DNA of 64,000 nucleotides from SAR324 cluster bacterium (GTDB lineage Bacteria > SAR324 > NAC60-12), in the NCBI GenBank assembly GCA_028281495.1, contig JANQJU010000031.1:169825-233824 (forward strand), in the 5' to 3' direction. The notes below the pieces were generated by a model. That model was given only the letters and a program-made list of their open reading frames with translations, was not told the origin of the DNA and did no database searches. Position numbers and translations under genes: made by a program. Below are positions 34,245 to 42,635 of this stretch, in pieces (within the stretch, counting starts at the first letter, position 1; each line of letters begins with the position of its first letter).

Positions 34245-35135
34245 ATGATGAACATCCAAAAAAATTGGAAATGGACTTCCATTGGCTGGGGATTTTTGCT
34301 GCTCGGATGGTTGTGTCTGGGATTCCCTTGGGAAGTGCAGGCCCAAGAAGAGGAATTTGCGGATCAGGTGGACCAAGAGATTGGCGATGAGGCTGCTGCC
34401 GGAGCAGGAGTGGCTGCTGGAGAACCTTTCATCCGTTTAGGGGTATTTGAATTTTCAGCGATGCGATTCAATGATCCACATCCGTTTGAAGCGATGACCG
34501 GCAACGACGCCTTTCAAAATCCATTTGCTCCTCCTCAAATGTCTTTCGATTATGCCTATCGGCCCGATGGCATGGAAGACACGGGGGTGTTGCAACCGAT
34601 TCTCCGAGCGCTTCCCCCCTTTTCATTCGAATACGTGTGGCCTGGCTTGGCTTTTGGATTTGACGTCGCGCTGCTGTATTACCACACCACCTCGGCTCAC
34701 CTGGATCGAATTGTGGCCTTCCAGCATACAGGTCCTAAATCCTCCTATCCCATTCTCAAGATGAAGGTGCATTATGATTTTATTGGTCCCACCTTTCATT
34801 TTTTGAGTGCCTCTGATGAAGGGCTTGATATCTATGTGGGATTTGGGGTGGCGTCGATTGATGGAGCCTATGAAGGAGGCTTTCGGGGAAGTGCTGAAAA
34901 TGATTTTGTCCGAACGACCAAAACGAAAAATTTTGATGCCATTGTGAGTTTCCGACGTGTCGGATTGGACATCAATGGCGAAACGTTTGGCTTTCGGTTT
35001 GCGTTGAATTTAATCAGCAATACTCCAGTGATCACCGATAACTTTTTTGTGGGGCAAGCTCAGACCCCCGATGCTTCGAACGACGTGAGCTTTCAAGGAA
35101 CCCTCATTATCGCTGCCCTGACGTGGCGTTTGTGA
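34245..35135 (+). CDS. Putative envelope protein, exported, function unknown
   Basis: I do not recognise this protein. The ATG at 34245 is chosen because CGGAG sits seven bases upstream; ATGs at 34239 and 34248 are also open. It has 296 residues with a clear signal peptide (WGFLLLGWLCLGF, cleavage near VQAQ) followed by an acidic linker. The mature part is rich in aromatic and glycine residues in alternating patterns (FEYVWPGLAFGFDVALLYYH, MKVHYDFIGPTFHF, LDIYVGFGVASIDGAYEGG), which suggests beta strands of an outer-membrane barrel. The C-terminal residue is not the usual Phe. It is probably transcribed alone. Confidence 0.65.
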   Translation: MMNIQKNWKWTSIGWGFLLLGWLCLGFPWEVQAQEEEFADQVDQEIGDEAAAGAGVAAGEPFIRLGVFEFSAMRFNDPHPFEAMTGNDAFQNPFAPPQMSFDYAYRPDGMEDTGVLQPILRALPPFSFEYVWPGLAFGFDVALLYYHTTSAHLDRIVAFQHTGPKSSYPILKMKVHYDFIGPTFHFLSASDEGLDIYVGFGVASIDGAYEGGFRGSAENDFVRTTKTKNFDAIVSFRRVGLDINGETFGFRFALNLISNTPVITDNFFVGQAQTPDASNDVSFQGTLIIAALTWRL

Positions 35136-35228
35136 CCCCCCTTTTCATCCCTTCCCATCTATAGTAGGTTGATTTTTTTGGCTAGGATGGCCTCAATTTT
35201 CAATTTCCTTCCCTGGTAAGCCCCTTCT

Positions 35229-37235
35229 ATGGAACTCAATGCCTTTGTTCATCAATATTGTCTGTATTACAAAGAAAGTCACCTCGTTGCTGGATGGATT
35301 TCTGGCATTCAAAAAGAAAAATTATCGATTGCACCGCTACAAGGCAGAGATGTGCTCATGAAGCACAACCGGCTTGCGTTAATTTGGTCAGGGGCCTCTT
35401 TAGTTTCCGACAAACCACAAGCCCATCAAACGCTTCGTCTACAATTGGAGCAGGCCAAAGCAATGGCTAAGACTCAGGATTTGGAGACCATCTATGAATT
35501 GATGGAGCCTGGATGCACCTACACCATAGACGATATGGCCGCCGACTTTTTGGATGAACCGTCAGACCCGCTTCAACGAGTCGCGCTGTTCCTGGCCTTA
35601 GAGGAGGAACGTCGGCTTTTCAAACGCAAGAATGACAATTACATTCCTCGAACCGCCATCGAACTGGAACAGTTTGATCAACAACTGCAACGGATTCGTG
35701 CCCAGCAGCAATGGCAGGCGAATGTGAAACAATGGTTGCTCGATATTGAAGAAAGCCGCTGGACCGCAGAAACAGAACTCAGTCAGGAGCAACAGGAATG
35801 GGTGAAGCAACTCCAATCTGTGTTGGTCTATGGAAAAAATTCAGGCTATTGGAAGACTTTGGCTCCGGTTCTCAATTTAGGAAGCATTCTGGAAAATGAA
35901 GATGAAGACCGTAAATTGCGGGCGTTTTTACAGAAGATTGGGCAATCGATTTCGTGGTGCCGCTTGGTGTTGTTGCGTGCTTCCGTGCGTTATGAATGGC
36001 CTACAGAAGTGCTCGAAGTTGCCGAACGCCTAGCCCAGCAGGATTTACCTCAACCGGAACGCAAAGACTGGACTTCCATTGCGACCTACACCGTCGATGC
36101 GGCGAAAACCCAAGATTACGATGATGCGCTGTCTGTGTTGGAATGGACGGCCCAAGGGGTTCAAGTGGTGGTGCATATCGCAGATCTTTCAGACGCGATT
36201 GCATCCGAATCGGTCCTCTTTCAAGAAGCGGAAAAGCGCCTTTCCTCGGTGTATACGTTGAAACATATTTTTCCCATGTTTCCTTCGGTACTTTCCAATG
36301 GTAGGTTTTCTTTGAAAGCAGGGGAGGTACGCCCCACGGTAGGGTTTCAATTTCATTTGTTTCGAAACGGCAATGCGGTCTTCCAAGGATTTGAACAAGG
36401 GTTGATTCAGGTCGAAGCCAACTTGAGTTATGAAGCCGTGGATCAAGCGATTGAAGCCAATGAGGGATTTTGGAAGATTCTATCGGAATGTTGCGAGGCC
36501 TTACGACAAAAACGAAAGGAAAAAGGAGCACTCAGTTTTTCGCGCAAAGAAGTGGAAGTGGATATCAGCAATCCTGAACAAATTCGAATAGTTCCCCTCA
36601 ATCGCAATACGCCAGCTAACGGTTTGGTGGAAGAGCTGGCCATTTTGGTCAACCAAGCGGTCGGGCGTTTCTTCCAAGAACATGAGTGCCCGGGAGTTTA
36701 TCGCACACAAGCACCGTACGAAATTGTGGAAGAAGTGCCGACGGGGCAGCCTGTCACACCAGAACATGTCAATATGGAGCCGGTCCGGTTATCGACAATT
36801 CCAGACCTTCACTCAGGGCTAGGGTGTGATTATTATATGCAAGCAACCTCTCCCATTCGGCGCTTTGTCGATTTAGTGAGTCAACAGCAGTTGGTTCACT
36901 ACCAACTCACGAAAACGTTCCGATTCGATGAGCAACAAATGATGGGATGGGCGGAACAAATCGATAGCGCGCAAAAGTTGTATAACCGCGCTGAACGGGA
37001 TGTGACGAATCACTGGAAAGCAAAATACTTGGCCCAGCATACTGGGGAGGTCTTTCCCGTCACCGTTCGCCGTCATCTGCACAATGGCCGTATTGAGGTG
37101 ATTCAAGAAGACATTCAATACATCTTTTCGGTCTCAGGCTTGGAAACGCATGAAATTGGAACGATCCTCCAACTAAGGATCGAATCGGTAGATATGGAAC
37201 GACACTTGGTGTTGACGTCTCTCGTGACGTCGTAA
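35229..37235 (+). CDS. RNase II/RNase R superfamily exoribonuclease (RNB domain)
   Basis: RNB enzymes degrade RNA 3' to 5' in the cytoplasm. The 668-residue protein carries the catalytic RNB domain from about residue 280 to 580. The four metal-binding aspartates are at Asp290, Asp296, Asp298 and Asp299 (DAAKTQDYDDAL), followed by VVVHIADLSDAI. Later motifs match too: ANLSYEAV, EELAILVNQAVG (the invariant helix) and YYMQATSPIRRFVDLVSQ. The first ~280 residues lack the obvious cold-shock domains of RNase II or R and are helical, as in some RNB proteins outside the model pair. The last ~75 residues form a small S1-like barrel. panB begins 31 bases downstream. Confidence 0.9.
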   Translation: MELNAFVHQYCLYYKESHLVAGWISGIQKEKLSIAPLQGRDVLMKHNRLALIWSGASLVSDKPQAHQTLRLQLEQAKAMAKTQDLETIYELMEPGCTYTIDDMAADFLDEPSDPLQRVALFLALEEERRLFKRKNDNYIPRTAIELEQFDQQLQRIRAQQQWQANVKQWLLDIEESRWTAETELSQEQQEWVKQLQSVLVYGKNSGYWKTLAPVLNLGSILENEDEDRKLRAFLQKIGQSISWCRLVLLRASVRYEWPTEVLEVAERLAQQDLPQPERKDWTSIATYTVDAAKTQDYDDALSVLEWTAQGVQVVVHIADLSDAIASESVLFQEAEKRLSSVYTLKHIFPMFPSVLSNGRFSLKAGEVRPTVGFQFHLFRNGNAVFQGFEQGLIQVEANLSYEAVDQAIEANEGFWKILSECCEALRQKRKEKGALSFSRKEVEVDISNPEQIRIVPLNRNTPANGLVEELAILVNQAVGRFFQEHECPGVYRTQAPYEIVEEVPTGQPVTPEHVNMEPVRLSTIPDLHSGLGCDYYMQATSPIRRFVDLVSQQQLVHYQLTKTFRFDEQQMMGWAEQIDSAQKLYNRAERDVTNHWKAKYLAQHTGEVFPVTVRRHLHNGRIEVIQEDIQYIFSVSGLETHEIGTILQLRIESVDMERHLVLTSLVTS

Positions 37236-37266
37236 CTCTGGCCCCTCATTTCCAGAAGGAAGCGCG

Positions 37267-38070
37267 ATGAAAAAATATTCGATTCCCCGACTTGTCAAAA
37301 CCAAAGGAAAACGAAAACTGGTGTGCCTTACGGCCTATGATGTTTTTTCAGCAACCATGATCCAAGAATCTTCGGTGGACATGATTTTAGTGGGAGACAC
37401 CTTAGGACACGTGATCCAAGGGCGCCAAAGCACCCTACCGGTGACTCTAGAACACATCATCTACCATGCCGACATTGTCGTTCGAAACGCTCCTGATCGT
37501 TTGGTGATTGCGGATATGCCCTTTGGAAGTTTTGGGGTGAGCACCGAAGAAACAGTACGCCACTGTGTGCATGTGATGAAAGAATCTGGTGCCGGTGCCG
37601 TGAAGATGGAAGGGACGGATGCCAGCATTCTGGAATCCATTGCGCAGTTGAATCGCATCGGGGTGCCGGTGATGGGGCACCTGGGATTTCGTCCGCAATC
37701 GGTCAACGTGTATGGTTATAAAATCGATGGCAAAACCGACGATGATGCCAACCGACTGATCGAAGAAGCGCAGGCCTTGGCCGAAGCTGGAGTGTTCGCG
37801 ATGGTGTTGGAATGTGTGATTGAAGAGGTGGCTCAAAAGATCACCGAATCGGTGCCGGTGCTCACGATTGGAATCGGGTCAGGGCGTTACACTGATGGAC
37901 AAGTCTTAGTGTTTCACGACATCCTGGGTATGACGCAAGGCCGCTTGCCTTCGTTTGTGCGTCAATATGCCAATCTGTCAGAAGTTGCCCAGCAAGCGAT
38001 TGAAAATTGGGCCGAGGATGTTCGCAACAGTCAGTACCCCTCTGACCAAGAAATCTATCAGGTGAAGTGA
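37267..38070 (+). CDS. panB: 3-methyl-2-oxobutanoate hydroxymethyltransferase (pantothenate biosynthesis)
   Basis: PanB adds a hydroxymethyl group from 5,10-methylene-tetrahydrofolate to alpha-ketoisovalerate, the first step towards pantothenate and CoA. The 267 residues form the expected TIM barrel. Metal ligands Asp44 (VGDTLGHV) and Asp83 (IADMPFGS) are present, as are the KMEG motif (Lys113, Glu115) and the catalytic Glu182 (MVLECV). The conserved MGHLGFRPQSV segment is intact. AGAAGGA precedes the ATG. It lies just after the RNB gene; panC and panD are not in the window. Confidence 0.97.
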   Translation: MKKYSIPRLVKTKGKRKLVCLTAYDVFSATMIQESSVDMILVGDTLGHVIQGRQSTLPVTLEHIIYHADIVVRNAPDRLVIADMPFGSFGVSTEETVRHCVHVMKESGAGAVKMEGTDASILESIAQLNRIGVPVMGHLGFRPQSVNVYGYKIDGKTDDDANRLIEEAQALAEAGVFAMVLECVIEEVAQKITESVPVLTIGIGSGRYTDGQVLVFHDILGMTQGRLPSFVRQYANLSEVAQQAIENWAEDVRNSQYPSDQEIYQVK

Positions 38071-38092
38071 GCCAAAGAAGTGAGCAAAAGAC

Positions 38093-38119
38093 TTGTCATG
38101 CTCTTGGCAATCTTATAAA
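38093..38119 (+). promoter_or_regulatory. Candidate promoter of tRNA-Arg
   Basis: TTGTCA (38093-38098) and TATAAA (38114-38119) are separated by 15 bases and lie about 45 bases before the mature tRNA end. The spacer is slightly short. Motif match only. Confidence 0.4.
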
Positions 38120-38163
38120 TTCCTCGTTTTTCTTTTTTGCCTACTACTACCCAAGCCACGGCA

Positions 38164-38240
38164 GCACCCGTAGCTCAGCTGGATAGAGCATCGGACTTCT
38201 AATCCGCAGGTCGAAGGTTCGAATCCTTCCGGGTGCGCCA
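38164..38240 (+). tRNA. tRNA-Arg (anticodon TCT), CCA encoded
   Basis: A 77-base cloverleaf. The acceptor stem GCACCCG (38164-38170) pairs with CGGGTGC, followed by discriminator G and an encoded CCA. The D arm is GCTCAGCTGGATAGAGC; the anticodon loop CTTCTAA gives TCT, reading AGA; the T arm carries TTCGAAT. A weak GC-rich hairpin follows (CGCG-GCTT-CGCG). It lies beside an accessory segment, a usual role for tRNA genes as integration targets. Confidence 0.96.
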
Positions 38241-38275
38241 CTTATCCCACGCGGCTTCGCGGGGATTTCGTGAAC

Positions 38276-38755
38276 CTAGTTTGACGACTTTGTTTCCGAA
38301 CACACGCCTTCTGCACTGACTTGAGCTTGGTGCTTCGAATACCGTTGTTCAAAATCCTTTGCAATCTCCTCAACTGTGATCGCTTTGAATCGTTTCATGA
38401 GCAGGGTTTCGGCCTCTCCGAGTGTTTTTTCCATGCGTGCGTCTACGGCCTGTTCAACGAGGCAGTCCGGGTGATCTGCGTACGGACCCATGCTAAAAAG
38501 TGGCGGCTTTCCAATGGCCTGAAAAACGTCTAGCAATGTGATCGAGTCCAGGCCACACGTCAGCTCCCAACCGCCGCCATGCCCCTTCTCAGACGTGACA
38601 AAGCCTTTGTCCCTCAGCCCGGCCATCATACGGCGCACCACAACGGGATTGGTGCTAAGCATTTTCGAAATCTCTTTAGAAGTCACGCGTTTCAAATGCC
38701 GATCCATGTGGATCAGCACATGAAGCATACGGGACATTCGGTTATCACGGGGCAT
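38276..38755 (-). CDS. Rrf2-family transcriptional regulator
   Basis: A 159-residue DNA-binding regulator. The N-terminus is a winged helix with the Rrf2 pattern: SRMLHVLIHM, then TSKEISKMLSTNPVVVRRMMAGL, the recognition helix, then GHGGGWEL as the wing, and LLDVFQAIG, all standard for the family. The three cysteines that hold a cluster in IscR/NsrR are absent; only isolated Cys residues remain, so redox sensing by an Fe-S cluster is unlikely and the YwnA-like subgroup fits better. It is divergent from the methyltransferase gene across a 450-base gap, and a regulator of that type commonly controls its neighbour. Confidence 0.88.
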   Translation of the reverse strand: MPRDNRMSRMLHVLIHMDRHLKRVTSKEISKMLSTNPVVVRRMMAGLRDKGFVTSEKGHGGGWELTCGLDSITLLDVFQAIGKPPLFSMGPYADHPDCLVEQAVDARMEKTLGEAETLLMKRFKAITVEEIAKDFEQRYSKHQAQVSAEGVCSETKSSN

Positions 38756-38931
38756 TACTTACATCCTGTGCCATTTGGGTCAACGGAAGAACGTGACGGA
38801 AGAACGTGTTTGAAAATTACTGCTTTTAAACATGCACCATGTTTATAGCATTCATTCTCATGTAACAATAAAAGTTTTTTGAGTTGACTGCCGTATCACT
38901 TAATGTACTTTATTAAGTTGCTTGAAATAAC

Positions 38932-39150
38932 CTAATAAGATTCGAAATCATCATAAACCGAGACAGTTTTACCGGGTAGGTTGTTGCACTCTAGCCCATC
39001 CAGGTAAGGCAGCACATTTTGCTGATCGTTGTTGACGGTCAGCAGCAAACCTCGGTGACGGGCATCTTTGCCACAGGAGATGTCGTGATCCCGATGCAAA
39101 TGCAACCTTGGTCGTCACCTTGAGTGCCATGGTCGCAAGTAATACTCACC
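38932..39150 (-). pseudogene. Decayed reading frame in the Rrf2-methyltransferase gap
   Basis: The 450-base gap 38756-39208 has no intact gene. On the minus strand a piece ending at a stop at 38932-38934 encodes SCGKDARHRGLLLTV followed by NLPGKTVSVYDDFES, and a second frame just upstream encodes ITCDHGTQGDDQGCIC. The two look like one protein split by a frameshift, the C-terminal end of a lost gene. I do not recognise the family. Bases 38756-38931 are AT-rich and probably hold the two divergent promoters. Confidence 0.35.
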
Positions 39151-39196
39151 ACTAGCGCATAGTTTGCGTCGGCCTTCTAACACAACCATAAACACG

Positions 39197-39300
39197 GAAA
39201 TATCCAACATGCAGAAAACAGAAACGGAAATACCCAACATGCAGAAAACAGAAATACCCAACATGCAGAAAACAGAAATACCCAACATGCAGAAAACAGA
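39197..39300 (+). repeat. Four tandem 24-bp coding repeats containing the start codon
   Basis: The unit GAAATACCCAACATGCAGAA plus AACA occurs four times; the first copy has one base change and a 6-base insert before the second. Each unit supplies one in-frame ATG and encodes EIPNMQKT. The expansion lies at the start of the methyltransferase gene, so it multiplies its possible start codons without changing the frame. Confidence 0.85.
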
Positions 39301-39907
39301 AGCGGAACAAATCTGGGAAGATATCTATCGTAGCGCCTCGCCCGAGACGAATGGCAGACCGGGTGTTGCGCTTCAGAAATTCACCGAGGGACTGACACCT
39401 GGCAGCGCGTTAGAATTGGGATGCGCAAAAGGGGACGATGCGGTCTGGTTGGCGATTCAGGGTTGGACTGTGTTAGCGGTGGATATCTCATCGATTGCGC
39501 TCGAATATGCTGCTGCCAATGCAAGCCGGAACGGGGTAGGAAATCTAATCAGATTTGAACGGCACGACCTCGCTCGCTCGTTCCCGAGTGGCACTTTTGA
39601 TCTGGTTACCGTGAGTTTTCTGCATTCTCCCATAGACTGGCCACGTGCAAAAGTTCTGAGCCGTGCGGCGGAAGCAGTCTCACGCGGCGGACATTTATTG
39701 ATTGTCGAGCATGCTTCTCGTGCGCCTTGGTCCTGGGCTGCACCCAACACGCAATACCCAACCGCCGATGAAACGCTCGCGTCGCTGTCCTTACGTGGTA
39801 ATGATTGGTCCTACCTTCACGTTGCCGCCATTGAACGACGCGCGACAGGTCCAGACGGGCAGACGGCAATGGTCCGCGACAACGTCATCTTCCTCAGACG
39901 AATTTGA
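39209..39907 (+). CDS. Class I SAM-dependent methyltransferase with repeat N-terminus
   Basis: The core (from about residue 30) is a Rossmann methyltransferase. Motif I is ALELGCAKGDD, the acidic end of strand 2 is VLAVDISSIAL, and motif II/III follow (FDLVTVSFLHSP, then GGHLLIVEHAS). It resembles small-molecule (TehB/thiopurine-like) methyltransferases rather than nucleic-acid ones; the substrate is unknown. The protein begins with up to four NMQKTEIP repeats. The first ATG of the repeat (39209) is annotated, but the last (39293) is equally plausible because no clear ribosome site separates them. Base composition looks richer in GC than the neighbouring genes, consistent with transfer. The Rrf2 gene lies divergently. 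Confidence 0.78.
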   Translation: MQKTETEIPNMQKTEIPNMQKTEIPNMQKTEAEQIWEDIYRSASPETNGRPGVALQKFTEGLTPGSALELGCAKGDDAVWLAIQGWTVLAVDISSIALEYAAANASRNGVGNLIRFERHDLARSFPSGTFDLVTVSFLHSPIDWPRAKVLSRAAEAVSRGGHLLIVEHASRAPWSWAAPNTQYPTADETLASLSLRGNDWSYLHVAAIERRATGPDGQTAMVRDNVIFLRRI

Positions 39908-39944
39908 TCATTGGATAGATGAAAATCTTTGGAGTGAGAACGTT

Positions 39945-40196
39945 CTAGATTTTGAGGGACACTTGAAAATTGGAAATGAATCGAAGGTGATTCCCGACAA
40001 TCCGATAACTGATCACTCGTTTGCCATACTCATCTTCATAAGACATGTGAAGGTATTCACGAAACTCTTCTTTCCCTGGGCTACCTATTCCAGGATTGGC
40101 GAGAATATCTTTAATGACCTCGACACATTTATCTTTTTGTGAAGGACGAAGCTTTTGGCATTGTTGTTTGAAAAGATGAGTTCGTTCAGGTTTCAT
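39945..40196 (-). CDS. Type II toxin, RelE/ParE-like
   Basis: An 83-residue basic protein with the ParE/RelE topology: an N-terminal helical hairpin (FKQQCQKLRPSQKDKCVEVIKDIL), a loop, then strands YLHMSYEDEYGKRVISYRIVGNHLRFI. It overlaps the upstream antitoxin gene by four bases, the usual arrangement. The family members either cut mRNA on the ribosome (RelE) or poison gyrase (ParE); the short sequence cannot decide. It converges with the methyltransferase gene (37-base gap). Confidence 0.72.
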   Translation of the reverse strand: MKPERTHLFKQQCQKLRPSQKDKCVEVIKDILANPGIGSPGKEEFREYLHMSYEDEYGKRVISYRIVGNHLRFISNFQVSLKI

Positions 40197-40417
40197 AACG
40201 ATTCAGGGTCAAATGCTTCGACTTGTCCTAGTTCATCTTCTGTTACCCCTCGCAGAAATTCAGCTAAATTGCGGTAGTTCCACTCTGGGTACATTTCAGC
40301 CAGTCTTCCAATTTTTCCCCAGTGCTCCACTTGTTGGTTTGCAGACCTTGTATTTCGGGGAGCTACGGCCTTGGCATGGTTAAAAAACTCATCACTCACT
40401 CTCACGGATACAGTCAT
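40193..40417 (-). CDS. Antitoxin, ParD-like
   Basis: A 74-residue protein with AGGAG upstream of its ATG. It begins TVSVRVSDEFFNHAKAVA, then SANQQVEHWGKIGRLAEMYP, the pattern of the ParD-like (PF11903-type) antitoxins with a ribbon-helix-helix-like DNA-binding N-terminus. The acidic C-terminus (EVEAFDPESL-like) would wrap around the toxin. It is the first gene of the pair and probably represses its own promoter. Confidence 0.72.
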   Translation of the reverse strand: MTVSVRVSDEFFNHAKAVAPRNTRSANQQVEHWGKIGRLAEMYPEWNYRNLAEFLRGVTEDELGQVEAFDPESL

Positions 40418-40513
40418 TCTGGCTCCTATTGATTAAATTAAATGAATTGCATGCAATGTGCCTCAATGTAAACACGATCCTTTCTATTGTCAATGCAGCG
40501 GGATACTCAAAAT

Positions 40514-40564
40514 CGGGGACCTCTAATCTGCAGGTGGAAGGTTCAAATCCTTCCGGGGATGCCA
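40514..40564 (+). other. Diverged 3' half of a tRNA gene (no 5' half)
   Basis: The segment matches the 3' part of the tRNA-Arg at 38164-38240 from the anticodon loop to the CCA end: CCTCTAATCTGCAGG, then GGAAGGTTCAAATCCTTCC, then GGGGATGCCA. About 38 of 45 bases agree. The acceptor strand differs (CGGGGAT instead of CGGGTGC), so the source was another tRNA, and no pairing 5' half lies upstream. A free-standing 3' tRNA end in direct orientation downstream of an intact tRNA is typical of an integration site. Confidence 0.65.
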
Positions 40565-41357
40565 TTGCACTTCCCGCATGGCTTTGAGTTCCCATCCACA
40601 AAAGATCAAGATCACCCCGGTGAATTGCAAGGTTTCCCAATGCTTCAAGTGAGGATCTTGGAGGTAAGTTATCAACTGATTCTCGGCTTTCGTCATCAGT
40701 TTTTCAGCCTTGGCATCGTCCCATTGCTTGCGTTTGAGGTATTTCAATTCAATCAAAAAACCATGCCGAATGTCGGGATATTTGGCCACGAATGGTTCTA
40801 GAAACAGATCCACATAACCTTTGTGGAATTCGTATTCACTTCGGCAAAAAAACACATCGCTGAGGTTCAGATACGCTAGCAAAAACCCTTGGATCACTTT
40901 CGTCAAACTCCGAGGTGAGGCTCAGGTTGTCTCCAATGTTGAATCCGCTGGTCACATCGTCCAAGGTCATGGGAGAAACGCCCGTCAGGAACAACCGGGA
41001 AATACCCGCTCCATAGTCACTGGTCCCCCCCTTTAAGATCGCAAAAAAGTGACGAAAGAACCCGTCTCCATGTGTCAAAGCATGGTACGCTTGCTGCCCC
41101 GAATCGACCAAAAGACTATTAGCAAAGTTGTCGTATTCGTCGATCAAGACGTAAAGCTTGATATCGGTTCCGGCAGCGTATTCAAACAGCCGATTCAATT
41201 GAGAATGGATCGAGGGAGTTGCCCGGATGCTCTCTGCTACCGCAGGCGAAAAGTCATCGACATACCGCTGCAAAAAAAGTTGCAAACGCAGTTGGGTGTA
41301 TTCTTCAAAACGAGATTCGACCAAGTGCAGCGTTGTGGCGGCGGCCCAAATCTTCAT
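40565..41357 (-). pseudogene. Truncated and internally deleted AAA-ATPase_like/PD-(D/E)XK gene (family A)
   Basis: Two frames together cover pieces of the family-A protein intact at 49310-51064. Upstream piece (minus strand from 41357): from a helix before Walker B to VSPMTLDDVTSGFNIG, including the Walker B strand YVLIDEYDNFAN. Downstream piece (to ~40565): the C-terminal nuclease portion KVIQGFLLAYLNLSD through IELKYLKRKQW and FCGWELKAMRE. The N-terminus with the P-loop is gone, and about 215 central residues are missing at a junction near 40900, shifting the frame. The normal stop is lost because the reading frame runs into the tRNA fragment. Not functional as an ATPase. Confidence 0.8.
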
Positions 41358-41410
41358 TTCGGCGTTCTCCCTACTTTATCAATATCAAGCGGGATTTTCC
41401 ATTTTGCTCC

Positions 41411-42574
41411 TCAGTGCTCCGCAGAGCAACCGTTGATCGTCCAATATTGAATCGCTGCATCAAAATCCTGCAAAAACGGTTCTACATTTGGATAACTTTT
41501 GACGAGCTTTGCTTCGTAGTGTTTCAAAGCATCGTTCACTCGACTGCTTTCAGCAGGATCGAGGGAAAGGCAAAAACTCTGATGGAGGGCTTGTTGAGAT
41601 AAATCGGGTTGGTTGTTTAAGAAGTGTAGCAAGGCCAAGAAACGGTGGGCCAAACTGCGTTTCATGTCCTGAGTGCTCAAACGGATTGTGCCTTGGGTGG
41701 TGACAACAAGATAAGCAGCCTGATTCTTAGGAAGACGCGACACCTTTTCATCCGACATCAACTTGAGGAATTGTTTCACGAGGACTTGGGATCGCTCAAC
41801 ATTTTCTTTGTCGAGGAGCACCACTTGAGCTTCTTCAAGCCAAGGGAGCGCGTAGTCACCATCCAAAAGTCGTGTTTTTCCATAAGCCTGCGTTGCCTGT
41901 GCATACTGTTCGTTTTGATAATACGCATATGCCAAATTATTCCAATATCGAGCCTCAAACGGGGCTTGCTCTGTGGCCTGTTCTAGTAAGGAGATGGCTT
42001 CGGGATAATCCGGTTTTCGGATCTTCAAGGTGGCGAGTCCATAGAGGGCTTCACTGACTTCAGGGTGTCGCGACACGACTTGTCGGAACATCGTTTCGGC
42101 AACTTGTGATTGCCCCAAATTATAGTTCCATAACGCACGAGCCACCAATCCGTGTGGGTCGTCAGGATGGTGCTTGAGCAAGAGTTCGATCCGTTGTCGG
42201 ATCACGGAAAGATCGGCTTGTTTGGCTTGGGAAGGCTGCAACAGCTTGGCTTTAAAGAGTCCGAACTGAGCGTGCGCATTGTACTTATTCAAGGTCAACG
42301 ATTCTTGAAAGGCTTGGGCTGCGTCTTCATATTTGCCAAGATTCAAAAAGCGATTGCCCAGCTCATTGAATTGATCGGAAAGCTGACTTTCCATTTCAAA
42401 TTGCCGTTGCTTTCGATCCAACTCTTGATCCGCCACAGCGAGCTGTTTGAAGTAGTATAGCGGTGAAGCTCCATACCCCCAATAGCTGATAAACAAAACA
42501 CCGAGAACTGCCAAAAACGCAAAGGTCGTGAGGAGATGATTGAGTTTTTCAATCCATGCTAAGAAACGATTCAT
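41411..42574 (-). CDS. Membrane-anchored TPR protein
   Basis: The ATG at 42574 begins MNRFLAWIEKL, followed by one hydrophobic segment (TTFAFLAVLGVLFISYWGYG), so the 387-residue protein is anchored in the inner membrane with its bulk outside or inside depending on topology. Several TPRs follow: GNRFLNLGKYEDAAQAFQES, WNYNLGQSQVAETMFRQVV, YGLATLKIRKPDYPEAISLL and NNLAYAYYQNEQYAQATQAY. The open frame extends upstream to 42709, but that part has no ribosome site. It lies 61 bases after the caspase gene on the same strand, and the two are probably one operon; the TPRs would be a docking platform for the caspase protein. Confidence 0.78.
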   Translation of the reverse strand: MNRFLAWIEKLNHLLTTFAFLAVLGVLFISYWGYGASPLYYFKQLAVADQELDRKQRQFEMESQLSDQFNELGNRFLNLGKYEDAAQAFQESLTLNKYNAHAQFGLFKAKLLQPSQAKQADLSVIRQRIELLLKHHPDDPHGLVARALWNYNLGQSQVAETMFRQVVSRHPEVSEALYGLATLKIRKPDYPEAISLLEQATEQAPFEARYWNNLAYAYYQNEQYAQATQAYGKTRLLDGDYALPWLEEAQVVLLDKENVERSQVLVKQFLKLMSDEKVSRLPKNQAAYLVVTTQGTIRLSTQDMKRSLAHRFLALLHFLNNQPDLSQQALHQSFCLSLDPAESSRVNDALKHYEAKLVKSYPNVEPFLQDFDAAIQYWTINGCSAEH

Positions 42575-42635
42575 CGGAACTATGGCGAGTAGATGATTGA
42601 AGTTTGATGGTTGGAGCGTGATGATTGGGAGTGGA

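Noticed and set aside
38932..39150. IS transposase remnant
   Set aside because: I considered it because of the accessory context, but the translated pieces show no DDE or HUH motif, so no element type is assigned.
40514..40564. A second functional tRNA gene
   Set aside because: Only the 3' half is present; no matching 5' acceptor strand (ATCCCCG) or D arm lies upstream.
40514..40906. Intact 127-codon gene at 40523-40906
   Set aside because: It is the C-terminal end of a deleted family-A gene reading on into the tRNA fragment, not a complete protein.
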